Assembly: GCF_038806765.1 (NCBI RefSeq)
Contig: NZ_CP152389.1
Location: forward strand, 2,480,001 to 2,544,000
Length of the DNA: 64,000 nucleotides
Origin: Mucilaginibacter sp. CSA2-8R
GTDB lineage: Bacteria > Bacteroidota > Bacteroidia > Sphingobacteriales > Sphingobacteriaceae
Direction: 5' to 3'
Shown: one piece after another, positions 25,592-34,382 of the stretch
Layout of the letters: each line of letters opens with the position of its first letter
Position numbering within the stretch: position 1 is the first letter of the stretch
Notes under the pieces: model-generated
Told to the model about the DNA's origin: nothing
What the model saw: only the letters and a program-made list of their open reading frames with translations
Databases searched by the model: none
Position numbers and translations under genes: made by a program

Positions 25592-27175
25592 ATGACCGAT
25601 CACTTTCCATTTTACATCAGCCTCGTTATTGTTATCGTACTATTGGTCATGCTGGCCGAAAAAATAAAAGTAGCTTATCCGGTGATATTGGTAGCTGCAG
25701 GTTTGCTTATTAGCTTTATGCCTTTCATCCCATCGGTACATATCACGCCCGAGCTTATCTTCATTATTTTTTTACCGCCGCTACTTTATGAGGCATCTTG
25801 GTCTATCTCGTGGAAAGAGCTCTGGCGCTGGCGGCGTATTGTAGGTAGTTTTGCATTCGTAGTGGTGTTCTTTACAGCCTTGGCTGTAGCCTTTGCAGCC
25901 AATTATTTTATACCGGGCTTTTCGTTAGCTCTCGGCTTTTTATTAGGCGGCATTGTATCACCACCCGACGCTGTTAGTGCAGGTGCCATTATGCAGATTG
26001 TGAAAGTACCGAAGCGAATGTCGGTTATTTTAGAGGGTGAGAGTTTGCTAAACGATGCGTCTTCGCTCATTATCTTTAGGTTCGCTTTAATAGCCGTAGC
26101 CACCGGCCAGTTTGTTTGGTACAGTGCGGCTTTAAGTTTTGGCTGGATGCTGTTAGGTGGTATAGGTATTGGCTTACTTGTAGGATGGCTATTTATGAAA
26201 GCGCACCGGCATTTACCAACCAACGCTAATATTGATACCGTATTGAGCCTGGTAACCCCTTATGTGATGTACATCGCCGCCGAGGAGGTGCACAGTTCGG
26301 GTGTGTTAGCGGTTGTAAGTGGCGGCCTATTATTGTCCAGCAAACGCCATTGGTTTTTAAGCAGCAGCTCGAGACTTCGGGGCATTAATGTTTGGTCGAG
26401 TTTAGCCTTTGTGCTTAACGGGCTTGTATTTGTACTCATAGGCCTTGATCTGCCCGAAATAACAGCCGGTTTAAAACAGGAGGGAAGCAGTTTTATCGGA
26501 GCTATTGGGTATGGTTTGATTATTACCGCTACGCTTATTGTTGTCAGAATTTTTGCCGCCTACGGCGCTGTCTTTATCACGTTGATTGCACGCAATTTTA
26601 TAAACGTGGCCGACTCCCGGCATCCGGGTTACCAAACGCCGTTGTTGTTAGGTTGGACAGGTATGCGTGGTGTGGTATCACTGGCGGCGGCCCTGTCTAT
26701 ACCTGTGCATTTAAACAGCGGTGCTGCATTTCCGCAGCGCAGCCTTATCTTGTTTATAACTTTTATTGTAATATTAGGTACCCTATTGTTGCAAGGCCTT
26801 ACCTTACCCGCTTTGATAGCGCGTATCAAACTGCCTGATTATTCTTATGGAGACGAGTCGACAGAAGAAGCCGAAAATATAATCCATCGAGAGATGTCGG
26901 CTTACGCGCTGTCAGCGCTTAAATCGACCTATGCCGGGCGCTGGGAGCAATCTGCTTTACTACAGCAAATGGCCGCTAAGTGGGAAGGCAAAAGTAAAAA
27001 CAACCCGGAAGCTATATTTACGGAGGATAGTTTAGATATTTACTTTGACTTGCTTGACAAGCAGCGCAAATGGCTACTAAAGAAAAATGAGGCGGACAAA
27101 AATTTTGATGAAGATGTGATACGGAAGCATTTAAAACTAATTGATATTGAAGAAGAAAAAATGCGTTCGCTGTAG
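25592..27175 (+). CDS. CPA1 family Na+/H+ antiporter with C-terminal tail
   Basis: Monovalent cation/proton antiporter, 528 residues from the ATG at 25592. The frame is open from 25562, but the ten extra residues break the first helix. About 12 membrane segments span residues 1-415 with GGIVSPPDAVSAGAIM, LEGESLLNDASSLIIF and GWTGMRGVVSLAAAL. A hydrophilic helical C-terminus of about 110 residues follows, starting LPDYSYGDESTEEAENI. The soluble tail is typical of the YjcE/NhaP2-like branch and may be regulatory. It shares the core motifs, not the tail, with the antiporter at 5989-7242. Confidence 0.93.
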   Translation: MTDHFPFYISLVIVIVLLVMLAEKIKVAYPVILVAAGLLISFMPFIPSVHITPELIFIIFLPPLLYEASWSISWKELWRWRRIVGSFAFVVVFFTALAVAFAANYFIPGFSLALGFLLGGIVSPPDAVSAGAIMQIVKVPKRMSVILEGESLLNDASSLIIFRFALIAVATGQFVWYSAALSFGWMLLGGIGIGLLVGWLFMKAHRHLPTNANIDTVLSLVTPYVMYIAAEEVHSSGVLAVVSGGLLLSSKRHWFLSSSSRLRGINVWSSLAFVLNGLVFVLIGLDLPEITAGLKQEGSSFIGAIGYGLIITATLIVVRIFAAYGAVFITLIARNFINVADSRHPGYQTPLLLGWTGMRGVVSLAAALSIPVHLNSGAAFPQRSLILFITFIVILGTLLLQGLTLPALIARIKLPDYSYGDESTEEAENIIHREMSAYALSALKSTYAGRWEQSALLQQMAAKWEGKSKNNPEAIFTEDSLDIYFDLLDKQRKWLLKKNEADKNFDEDVIRKHLKLIDIEEEKMRSL

Positions 27176-27260
27176 CTTTAAATCAAACTGCTTTACCTGC
27201 TGCACCCTTAAATACAAATAAACCTGCCGATATTAACAGGTAGCCTTTATTTTTGCCACA

Positions 27261-28187
27261 ATGATAACTGTTATAGTTTGCTCTATAAATCCGCAGCTGC
27301 TTGCAGCAGTAAAACAAAACATAGCCGAAACTATTGGGTGCCCTTTTGATGTCATTGCCGTTGATAATCGCGGCAGTACGGCCGGTATAAGCGAGGTTTA
27401 TAATAGTGCCGCTGCCCAGGCTCGTTTTGACCTGTTGTGCTTTATGCACGAGGATATCATTTTACAAACTCGCAATTGGGGATACGTAGTAGCCGAATTG
27501 TTAAAAGCAGAAACGGGCATCGGACTGATTGGTGTTGCCGGCAGCTATTACAAAACGCTATCGCCTTCGGGTTGGGGCGATGTTACAGGCTACACCGATT
27601 GCATGAACATTGTACAAGGCTTTAAAAATAAGGGACCTGAAGAATACGTGCGTCAGTGCAAAAATCTTTTTGATAAAAAATATACCGAGGTGGCCGTGTT
27701 AGATGGGGTTTGGCTGTGCACCACTAAAATTATTGCTCAGCATATCCGGTTTGACCAGCAAACTTTTGCCGGTTTCCATTGCTATGATTTGGATTTTTCT
27801 CTAAGGGTGGGGCAACAGTACAAGGTGGTTGTGACGTATGATGTGTTGCTTACACACCTGTCTGAAGGTAGCTATACCCGCACATGGATGATGGAAACCA
27901 TTAAACTGCATGAAAAATGGAAGAATTATTTACCGGTATTGCGCAGCAATTTGATAGATGCTAAGCGGCTGTATCTGGAAAAACAAACCTTTCGCGATTT
28001 TTTAAGGCTGCTTATTCATCTTAATCTGCCTTTATCATTAGCCAAAAACCTGCTTTGGCAAAGAGTTTATGTACAAAAAATGGGTTTACCATTATGGCTT
28101 AATATGAACTTTCATCTTTATAAAACTGGTAAAAAAGCTACTCGAAATACAAATTACCTTCCTAAAGCTTATCAAATCGGTGAGTAA
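27261..28187 (+). CDS. GT2-like glycosyltransferase
   Basis: Predicted glycosyltransferase of 308 residues in the GT-A fold, close to the glycosyltransferase-like family PF13712. The N-terminal strand MITVIVCSINPQLLAAVKQN leads to VIAVDNRGSTAGISEVYN and the DXD-like acidic position in LLCFMHEDIILQ. The acceptor region has DGVWLCTTK and FHCYDLDFSLRVGQQ, matching the ED/CYD motif of this group. There is no membrane segment. It ends 9 bp before the convergent capsule-type gene. The two may act on the same surface polysaccharide, although they cannot be co-transcribed. Confidence 0.82.
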   Translation: MITVIVCSINPQLLAAVKQNIAETIGCPFDVIAVDNRGSTAGISEVYNSAAAQARFDLLCFMHEDIILQTRNWGYVVAELLKAETGIGLIGVAGSYYKTLSPSGWGDVTGYTDCMNIVQGFKNKGPEEYVRQCKNLFDKKYTEVAVLDGVWLCTTKIIAQHIRFDQQTFAGFHCYDLDFSLRVGQQYKVVVTYDVLLTHLSEGSYTRTWMMETIKLHEKWKNYLPVLRSNLIDAKRLYLEKQTFRDFLRLLIHLNLPLSLAKNLLWQRVYVQKMGLPLWLNMNFHLYKTGKKATRNTNYLPKAYQIGE

Positions 28188-28196
28188 ATTCATCAT

Positions 28197-29423
28197 TCAA
28201 TAAAACAGTCTTTTTATCTTATTAAAAAAAGGCTCTTCTTCTAACATGCGTTCAATGACTGCTGTGTTGTCTTGCGATTTACTGTATACATACAAATAAT
28301 CGTCTTGCAGAAAGCCTAAAAACAATTTAAAAGCTTGCAGTTGATTTGTTGTTAACCCTTGTTGTTTTGCCTGCAAAATTTGTTCGCGAAGTTGCTGGAT
28401 GCTATCAACCTGGTAACTGCAACCTTTTTTATATAAAATACCGGCACCAATGTTTACTAAGGGCTTGCCGGCCAAAAGAGCTGAGAATTCCATTTTCGAA
28501 CCACTGCAAACCACAACATCAGCCCATTTAATTAAATCGTCCGGATTACTGTTTACTATCCAGCAGTTAGCCGAAATTTTTCCGCTCTGTGGGTTGTGAT
28601 TATGACTGGGATGGGGTTTAAGTATAACCCTAAAATCGGCATCTGAATTAGCAATATCTAAGGCCTGATTTTGGCACGAACTGTGAAAAGGCAGCAAGCC
28701 CTGGCGGTCAGCGCTGGTTTCGGGAAGCGAGCCGGAATCTACCATATCAATGCCAATAAGCAATACCTTAGTCTGATTGCCGTCTGTACTCAGAAGCTCT
28801 TCGGGCAGGGCTTCTGTTCTCTGCTGATACAAGCTGATGCTTTTCTGGCTTAAGTCGCTAAAAAGTTGCTCACCCGTTATACTGAATTTGTCGGGGTCAG
28901 AGTAAATGACTTCATGATTAAAAATCTGGCTATCTGCAAGGGTACCGGTTTTGTCCAGGACGTAGGTGCCGGGCAGTAGTCCCCACTCAATGGCGCCGGT
29001 TCGTATACCCAGTAGTTTCGCAGCATCTGCCATCGGACCGAAGGTGGGCGAATAAGGATTCCAGCAAATAAACAGATCTGGCTTCACAGCGCAGAAGTAC
29101 TTAACCGCAGCCCTAATAATAGACTTAAGCAATTTATAGTTGGATACGCGATTATCTGAAGGTAGCAGATGATGTGCGATTCGGGTTATCCATTTATGGC
29201 GGTCAATACGTTGCAGCACCCAGTAAAAGGGAAATTTATGAAGTAGTTTATTATAAGATAACTTGCCCGGCGTATATTGTTCAAACTTTGTGTTAAGGGT
29301 ATTACCATAGTATAAAACACGGTATCCTTTGTTTTCAAAATCCTTGAATAGCTGTTCAAATCCAGAAGACTGTGCTTCGTTGAGCGGTGGAGCACAAGAG
29401 ATTACGACGGTTTTTTGTTTCAT
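28197..29423 (-). CDS. GT-B-fold polysaccharide biosynthesis-like protein
   Basis: Protein of 408 residues, probably a GT-B glycosyltransferase of the capsule/teichoic-acid type. The C-terminal half has the features of that fold: VLLIGIDMVDSGS at the second Rossmann domain, FRVILKPHPSHNHNPQ (the Lys-Pro-His-Pro seen in CDP-glycerol and Kdo transferases), and ADVVVCSGSKMEFSALLAGKPLVNIG, the usual donor-site Ser/Glu region. The N-terminal half carries KPDLFICWNPYSPTFGPMADAAKLLGI. No membrane segment or signal peptide. The substrate is unknown, and no other capsule genes are in the window. Confidence 0.72.
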   Translation of the reverse strand: MKQKTVVISCAPPLNEAQSSGFEQLFKDFENKGYRVLYYGNTLNTKFEQYTPGKLSYNKLLHKFPFYWVLQRIDRHKWITRIAHHLLPSDNRVSNYKLLKSIIRAAVKYFCAVKPDLFICWNPYSPTFGPMADAAKLLGIRTGAIEWGLLPGTYVLDKTGTLADSQIFNHEVIYSDPDKFSITGEQLFSDLSQKSISLYQQRTEALPEELLSTDGNQTKVLLIGIDMVDSGSLPETSADRQGLLPFHSSCQNQALDIANSDADFRVILKPHPSHNHNPQSGKISANCWIVNSNPDDLIKWADVVVCSGSKMEFSALLAGKPLVNIGAGILYKKGCSYQVDSIQQLREQILQAKQQGLTTNQLQAFKLFLGFLQDDYLYVYSKSQDNTAVIERMLEEEPFFNKIKRLFY

Positions 29424-30131
29424 GTGGCCGATAGGAGCATTATAACTCTGATGTACACTTGTGCAGTCATTTCTTACTGTTGTCTTTGTAAAACGCTACG
29501 CAAGCATAACATTTTTGCAATTTATAAAAAACGCAAAATACGGGTATCAGGCTGTAGTAAACGAAGATCTGAGGCATTTTTGATAAAAGCCTCCAGACCA
29601 CACAACATTATCTGTAAGTATGGGTTTAATTTGAGATAGGTTGCTGACCAAAATTTCACCATAATATTTTCTCAAACGTATCTTTCCGTGTTCGCTAAAT
29701 GCTATCCCCGAACAGAATGCTTTAGCTTGTTCTTATTCCAGATTGGCAATGATTATCCGTAAAGGCTGTTTGCACTGATTAGTGCTCTAATGTAATTCGG
29801 TTTTACTGTTAATAGTGAGTATTTCAACACGTTTAAACATCGCAATATTTTTTGCGGCGTTGCTTTTTCCTTTTGTAGCTGTGAGTAAGTCTTCGGAAAC
29901 TTGTGCCTGAGTAAATAAGCTGATTAAGCTTAACATTGCTGTTGTGACAGGGACACATTTCATAAAACATTTTTTATAAAAGTAAACCGTTTAGGTAACT
30001 GACGGGTGTTAAAATTTGTTAATTCATTTGACTAACTTGGGTAACGATGTGTAAATTGCCTGTTCCGGAACAAATTGTTTTTCAAAACCTTAAGAGGACG
30101 ATATTACCTAAAAATAGATAAGCGAGTACTT
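29424..30131. other. Long AT-rich intergenic region
   Basis: About 700 bp between divergent genes. Apart from a 58-codon minus-strand ORF (29787-29963, listed separately) I see no coding region, repeat or structured RNA. Confidence 0.5.
29787..29963 (-). CDS. Small putative secreted peptide (58 aa)
   Basis: ATG at 29963, TAG at 29787. The N-terminus MKCVPVTTAMLSLISLFTQA reads as a signal peptide with cleavage before QVSED, a typical Bacteroidota form. The mature 38 residues are Lys- and Thr-rich (ATKGKSNAAKN, FKRVEILTINSK) and end TELH. No family recognised. It could be a genuine small secreted peptide or the 5' remnant of a longer gene. Codon use looks coding, but there is no homology evidence. 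Confidence 0.35.
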   Translation of the reverse strand: MKCVPVTTAMLSLISLFTQAQVSEDLLTATKGKSNAAKNIAMFKRVEILTINSKTELH

Positions 30132-30608
30132 ATGAAAAATTTTGTTAAATCTTTATGTGTGGCTGCGTTGCTGTTTGGAGCAAACAATCAAGTCAGCGCC
30201 GATGATGTTAAAATTCCCTTAGTAGGTGAGTGGACCAACATGATCAAAAACGCTAACATTGAACAAATTAAATTTTTCCCTTCTGGTCTGCTTAGATTAT
30301 ACACTAGAGATCATGGCTGGTCGGCTCAGTATAAGGTGGTGTCAACTTCCATCCCTCGTTCAGACATTTTTGTAGCACAGGGCCAAATAAACTTTACCGG
30401 CAAACCCAGCTTTGCGGATACGAACCAACCTGAACAGCAAGGGAATAGGAAGCGCGTTGTTACGGATGATGAAAAGATTACGTTCACAGCCAAACTCACC
30501 AACCACTTAAAGATGATGACTTTGCAAATTGACAATAAAGGCATAAAAAAGGAATATACACTCAACAAAACCGGCGACATCAAAACAGGTAACATACCAG
30601 CATATTAA
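30132..30608 (+). CDS. Hypothetical secreted protein
   Basis: 158 residues from the ATG at 30132, chosen because it begins a clean signal peptide (MKNFVKSLCVAALLFGANNQVSA) while the 19 residues upstream of it do not. The mature part, about 135 residues, is beta-rich with a lipocalin-like start (IPLVGEWTNMIKNANIEQIKFFPSG), then SAQYKVVSTS, a Gln/Asn-rich loop and a C-terminal KKEYTLNKTGD. It resembles small periplasmic proteins with a GxW opening, such as lipocalin-like or DUF2147-like folds, but I cannot place it. It is preceded by the 700-bp divergent gap and followed by an acetyltransferase gene. Confidence 0.7.
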   Translation: MKNFVKSLCVAALLFGANNQVSADDVKIPLVGEWTNMIKNANIEQIKFFPSGLLRLYTRDHGWSAQYKVVSTSIPRSDIFVAQGQINFTGKPSFADTNQPEQQGNRKRVVTDDEKITFTAKLTNHLKMMTLQIDNKGIKKEYTLNKTGDIKTGNIPAY

Positions 30609-30710
30609 ATTTTAAGGGCCATGTACCTCAGAGATAGAACATCCAATGCGATGCGCCTGTTATTAACTTATAGGGCAATCCTTAAATAAAATTTGATAGG
30701 TTTGCCTACC

Positions 30711-31400
30711 ATGAAACATCCGTTGGATAACCCGGCTTGGCACGCCTTGCAAAGTGGCAATAAGAGCTTGGCGCGTGGCAATGAACTTTACGGATATTTT
30801 GACGCGGAGGTATCACCTTTTGTTGGATTACGAGAGGCAAACGAAAATAATTTACTAGCATTATATTATGCATTACCAACAGGGAGTGTCAAACTGCTGG
30901 CATTACCAATGCAAATCAGCATCTCCAAACCATGGACGTTATTAAGCGGAATGGATGGATTTCAAATGATATATCAGTCTACAGAAATTTTGCCGTTAAA
31001 CGCTGATAAGGCGGAGATTTTGCCTCTAACCGATGCCCATATACCGCAAATGCTGGCGCTTACCAAACTTACCAACCCGGGGCCGTTTGGCAGTAAAACT
31101 ATTGCGTTTGGCCACTACACTGGTATTTTTGAAGGCGAACAATTAGTAGCCATGGCTGGGCAACGGCTGCACGCTGTACCTTATGCCGAAATCAGTGCTG
31201 TTTGTACGCATCCCGACCATTTAGGCAAAGGTTATGCAAAGCAGCTGCTGAGTTATCAGGTTAATCGTGTTTTGGCAGCCTCTGGCATTCCGTATCTGCA
31301 TGTTCGTCATGATAACTACCGGGCCATTCAGGTTTATGAAAGCTTGAGCTTTGAAAAACGTATTCCAGTTTACTTTCACGTGTTACAAAAAGCTGAGTAA
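30711..31400 (+). CDS. GNAT-family N-acetyltransferase
   Basis: Acetyl-CoA-dependent acyltransferase, 229 residues from the ATG at 30711 (MKHPLDNPAWHAL). The N-terminal half is a separate lobe (about 1-110) and the C-terminal half holds the GNAT core: ISAVCTHPDHLGKGYAKQLLSYQVNRVL contains the acetyl-CoA pyrophosphate loop (Q/RxxGxG/A as HLGKGYA) and LHVRHDNYRAIQVYESLSF ends it. This form is close to the FR47-like branch. The acceptor is unknown. It is convergent with the TetR gene, with 38 bp between the stops. Confidence 0.88.
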   Translation: MKHPLDNPAWHALQSGNKSLARGNELYGYFDAEVSPFVGLREANENNLLALYYALPTGSVKLLALPMQISISKPWTLLSGMDGFQMIYQSTEILPLNADKAEILPLTDAHIPQMLALTKLTNPGPFGSKTIAFGHYTGIFEGEQLVAMAGQRLHAVPYAEISAVCTHPDHLGKGYAKQLLSYQVNRVLAASGIPYLHVRHDNYRAIQVYESLSFEKRIPVYFHVLQKAE

Positions 31401-31438
31401 TTAAAATCTGGATAGTATTATTCAGCCTGAAGAAAAAA

Positions 31439-32020
31439 TTAATTAAGCACTTGCAATGAGGTGTTAATAATATCATCAAAAAAGGCCTGGTTTTTAACGG
31501 AGCGAACAGATACACGTATACCTTTAACGGTATTCATCAGGAAACGGGCAAGGGCGCGGGCATCGGTTTTTGAGGTGATATCTCCGTTTTGCTGCCCCTG
31601 AGCCACTACTTTATAAAAGGCATCTTCCATGGTTTGCTCGTTTTTTGTGATGAGCTCGTTAACATCCGTATTGTGAGGGGCAGTTTCAATTTCTGCATTT
31701 ACCATAAAGCAGCCTTTTTGCTGTTCATCGCTCAAAATCTCACTGGTAAACAGTTCAATGAGTTCAATGATGGCTTGCTTAGCAGTAGGGGCACCGTTTA
31801 TAACACTTTCAATCCGTTGGATGCCAGTCTGTTGGTAGGCATCCAGCGCTTTCAAATACAAAGAATGTTTATCGCCATAAGTGTCATATAAGCTCGAACG
31901 GCTGATGCCCAAATGGTCTACCAGGTCTTGCATAGATGTGGCATTATAACCCTTATGCCAAAACAGGCGCACTGCCTTCGATAGTACATCTTTCTCGTCA
32001 AAATCTTTTGTTCGTGCCAT
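31439..32020 (-). CDS. TetR/AcrR-family transcriptional regulator
   Basis: 193-residue one-component regulator. The N-terminal HTH (about 8-55) reads KAVRLFWHKGYNATSMQDLVDHLGISRSSLYDTYGDKHSLYL, a textbook TetR domain, and the C-terminal part is the ligand-binding helix bundle (TetR_C_6-like: FMVNAEIETAPHNTDVNELI). It lies 85 bp downstream of an SDR gene on the same strand. The SDR promoter carries two copies of a GGAACG-type palindrome, and an AT-rich inverted repeat (32025-32059) sits just before its own ATG. It is therefore likely to repress the SDR gene and perhaps itself. The inducer is unknown, possibly an aldehyde or electrophile. Confidence 0.92.
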   Translation of the reverse strand: MARTKDFDEKDVLSKAVRLFWHKGYNATSMQDLVDHLGISRSSLYDTYGDKHSLYLKALDAYQQTGIQRIESVINGAPTAKQAIIELIELFTSEILSDEQQKGCFMVNAEIETAPHNTDVNELITKNEQTMEDAFYKVVAQGQQNGDITSKTDARALARFLMNTVKGIRVSVRSVKNQAFFDDIINTSLQVLN

Positions 32021-32024
32021 AGTT

Positions 32025-32059
32025 AAATAGCTTTACCCTATTTAGGGGCAAAGCTATTT
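32025..32059. promoter_or_regulatory. 10-bp inverted repeat abutting the TetR start
   Basis: AAATAGCTTT (32025-32034) and AAAGCTATTT (32050-32059) are perfect inverted copies, with CCC/GGG inside extending a possible hairpin. It lies 4 bp upstream of the TetR ATG in the gap after the SDR gene. It could be an attenuator or terminator for read-through from the SDR gene or an operator for autoregulation. Confidence 0.5.
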
Positions 32060-32105
32060 ATTATTAACAGGGTTTTTATGCTATTGTTATATACGCACTT
32101 ATAAC

Positions 32106-32855
32106 TTAACGTACGCCACCGCTGGCCAGTAATTTTTCGCCGGTTAACCATTTAGAATCATCGGATGCCAGGAACACGGCAATTTGCGCTATATCATCAG
32201 GCTGACCAATACGGCCCAAAGGGGTAGCAGCAACCGTTTGGTGATGAAAATCGCTGCCGATGAAACCTGCTGTATGCGAGCCTTCAGTTTCTACCATGCC
32301 GGGATTAATGGAATTAACCCTGATGTTTTTGGGGCCTAACTCTTTAGCCAAAACTTCGGTAATTACATCAACCGAACCTTTGGTCGCGGTATAAATGGCG
32401 CTTCCCGGAGGCGTGATGCGGGTTACTACAGATCCGATGTTTACGATGCTGCCACCTTTGCCTTCAAAATGCTTAACTGCTGCCTGGCTGGTGAGCAATA
32501 AACCCAGTACATTGATGTTGAACTGGCGATGAAACTCGTCTTCTGTAACGGTTTCGATAGTACCCATCTGATAAACACCTGCGTTGTTTACAACAATGTC
32601 GGCTTTGCCAAATGCTTTTTCAGTTTCGGTAAACAGGTTTTCAATGTCAGCAGTTTTGGAAACATCGCCTTTTACTGCCAGTGCACGGCCGCCGGCATTT
32701 ACAATTTCGGCTACCACGCTTTCTGCATCCTGGCTCGATGAGGCATAATTAACAACTACAGAGGCACCCTCGGCTGCTAAGCTTTTGGCAATACCTGCGC
32801 CAATGCCTTTTGATGCGCCTGTTACTATAGCTACTTTGTTTTCTAACTTTTTCAT
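32106..32855 (-). CDS. Short-chain dehydrogenase/reductase (SDR)
   Basis: Classical SDR of 249 residues: TGASKGIG cofactor loop at residues 12-19, NNAG at about 90-93, the catalytic Ser in NIGSVVT, and YTATK with the catalytic Tyr and Lys. An Ala-Ser-rich stretch after the second strand (VVNYASSS) suggests NADP(H). The C-terminus GGVR is typical. It would reduce a carbonyl compound. It is the first of two minus-strand genes with a TetR regulator, and its promoter holds the operators at 32884-32929, so it is probably the regulated target. Confidence 0.93.
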   Translation of the reverse strand: MKKLENKVAIVTGASKGIGAGIAKSLAAEGASVVVNYASSSQDAESVVAEIVNAGGRALAVKGDVSKTADIENLFTETEKAFGKADIVVNNAGVYQMGTIETVTEDEFHRQFNINVLGLLLTSQAAVKHFEGKGGSIVNIGSVVTRITPPGSAIYTATKGSVDVITEVLAKELGPKNIRVNSINPGMVETEGSHTAGFIGSDFHHQTVAATPLGRIGQPDDIAQIAVFLASDDSKWLTGEKLLASGGVR

Positions 32856-32883
32856 GATTTTATCTGTAATAAATTTCTATTTT

Positions 32884-32929
32884 GGAACGATTGTTCTGCA
32901 AATGTATATCAATATGGAATATTCGTTCC
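32884..32929 (-). promoter_or_regulatory. Promoter with two TetR-type operators
   Basis: Read on the minus strand, TACATTTG (32906-32899) is a perfect TAnnTTTG -7 element for the SDR gene. It is flanked by two inverted copies of one 14-bp motif: GGAACGATTGTTCT at 32884-32897, just downstream, and GGAATATTCGTTCC at 32916-32929, just upstream (11 of 14 positions match when one is reverse-complemented). They start 32 bp apart, about three helical turns. GGAACG/CGTTCC half-sites are common for TetR regulators, and one is encoded in the next gene. No good -33 TTTG is visible. Confidence 0.68.
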
Positions 32930-33141
32930 GGATAAAAAATAAGATTATTCCCATATGACATATGCCGGTGTGTTCGATAACCCCAATCACGTCAGGTGCT
33001 AAGTGCATTGACGAAGCAAGTGCAACTTCAAATAGGCCTTGTAGTATCACGTCAAGGTAACGTAAATTCCAGTCAGTTATCAAACCAACTAAGGCTATTC
33101 TCCGTTAGTGGATGTATATTTAAGTTACAAATAACTATCTT

Positions 33142-33633
33142 ATGAATACTGAAAAAGCCATTTTGGCGGGCGGATGTTTTTGGGGAGTTGAAGAGTTGTT
33201 CAGGCATTTGCCGGGAGTAAAACATACTGTTGTAGGCTATACCGGCGGCGATGTGCCTAACGCTACTTACCGAAACCATGGCACCCATGCCGAAGGTATA
33301 GAAATTGATTTTGATCCCGAGCAGTTGTCTTATCGTAAACTGCTTGAATATTTTTTCCAGATCCACGACCCGAGTACAGTTAACCGCCAGGGAAACGATA
33401 GGGGTACTTCTTACCGGTCTGCTATCTTTTACTTAAATGATGAACAGCGCGACATTGCTAAAGCTTTGATTGCTGAAGTAGATGCATCTGGCAAATGGCC
33501 AAATAAAGTAGTTACTGAAGTAGTGCCTGCCGGAGATTTTTGGGTAGCCGAAGAAGATCATCAGGATTACCTGCAGAAATACCCATACGGCTATACATGC
33601 CACTACGAGCGACCGGAATGGACACTGAGCTAA
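33142..33633 (+). CDS. msrA: Peptide-methionine (S)-S-oxide reductase MsrA
   Basis: Repairs methionine S-sulfoxide in proteins. The 163-residue cytosolic form begins [20 protein letters not shown], where Cys12 in GGCFWG is the catalytic residue. The substrate-binding part [14 protein letters not shown] and the family motifs [11 protein letters not shown] and [23 protein letters not shown] follow, with [18 protein letters not shown] near the end. CHY provides one resolving Cys candidate. There is no MsrB domain. It is a monocistronic gene ending at the strong bidirectional terminator 33659-33694. Confidence 0.96.
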   Translation: MNTEKAILAGGCFWGVEELFRHLPGVKHTVVGYTGGDVPNATYRNHGTHAEGIEIDFDPEQLSYRKLLEYFFQIHDPSTVNRQGNDRGTSYRSAIFYLNDEQRDIAKALIAEVDASGKWPNKVVTEVVPAGDFWVAEEDHQDYLQKYPYGYTCHYERPEWTLS

Positions 33634-33658
33634 AGCATGTTTTGAAAATAGCTTAACT

Positions 33659-33694
33659 AAAAAAGGTGCCTGAAATATAAACAGGCACCTTTTT
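33659..33694. terminator. Strong bidirectional terminator
   Basis: AAAAAGGTGCCTG and CAGGCACCTTTTT form a perfect stem with a 9-nt loop, with an A-run before and a T-run after in both directions. It serves msrA (plus) and the DUF2147 gene (minus). Confidence 0.92.
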
Positions 33695-33726
33695 ATTTAA
33701 TAAAATAAATAAACAAACCTACAAGG

Positions 33727-34143
33727 CTATTTCACCCGCGTCCAAACCTGCGACTTACCAAAGATAGATATCCCTTTATATCCTCTAACTTTGAGGGTGC
33801 CATCGTCATTCATTTTAAGGTAGCATTGGTAGGTGTTTTTACTTTTAGGATCGTAGATGGTACCGTCCCATCGGTTATCACCCGAAAATTTAAAATTCCG
33901 CAATATATTAATCCCTAAAAACCCGGTAGGGAGGTTCAGTTTGGCCTTTTGCCATATACTTACTTCAGCATTACTTAAACGACCATAGTAAACGCTGTCT
34001 TGCCGGTTAATGTTAATGCGTGCCTTATGGTCGTCGGTTTGCCAAACACCAATAATGGCATCGCCTGACTGGCTTGTCATAGTCTGTGCTTTTCCAAGCA
34101 GGGCAGTTAAGGTAAATAGTAGTATCAATACATAATTTTTCAT
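33727..34143 (-). CDS. DUF2147 secreted protein
   Basis: 138-residue periplasmic protein with a signal peptide ending ALLGKAQ. The mature part is a compact beta-barrel recognised as DUF2147: IIGVWQTDDHKARININRQ at the start, the small loop WQKAKLNLPTGFLGIN, DGTIYDPKSKNTYQCYLKM in the middle, and KVRGYKGISIFGKSQVWTRV at the end. These are the conserved features of the family, whose role is unknown, though members fold like lipocalin-type carriers. It is bracketed by two strong terminators and so is a single-gene transcript. Confidence 0.93.
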   Translation of the reverse strand: MKNYVLILLFTLTALLGKAQTMTSQSGDAIIGVWQTDDHKARININRQDSVYYGRLSNAEVSIWQKAKLNLPTGFLGINILRNFKFSGDNRWDGTIYDPKSKNTYQCYLKMNDDGTLKVRGYKGISIFGKSQVWTRVK

Positions 34144-34290
34144 TAGTGGCTGTTTTTTTTAAACAAGGTTTACATGCCATTATAGTTTCAATAAAAGCAA
34201 CACCTGGTCGTTGTATTTTCAATGAAAACTTATTGTTGGCGTAATGATATATAATTGTAAATCAAATGAATAATTAAATTTATGTCAACA

Positions 34291-34343
34291 AAAAATACCC
34301 TTTGTGCAAAAGAATCGAATTGCTTTGCATAAAGGGTATTTTT
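34291..34343 (-). terminator. Intrinsic terminator
   Basis: AAAAATACCCTTTgTGCAAA and TTTGCAtAAAGGGTATTTTT form a long stem with one mismatch and a 13-nt loop, T-rich after the stem on both strands. It follows the YtxH-like gene (34383-34622) and insulates the DUF2147 gene. Confidence 0.9.
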
Positions 34344-34382
34344 GTAAATGAAACTTACCTGGCTAAGCAGGCAGGTAATTAA

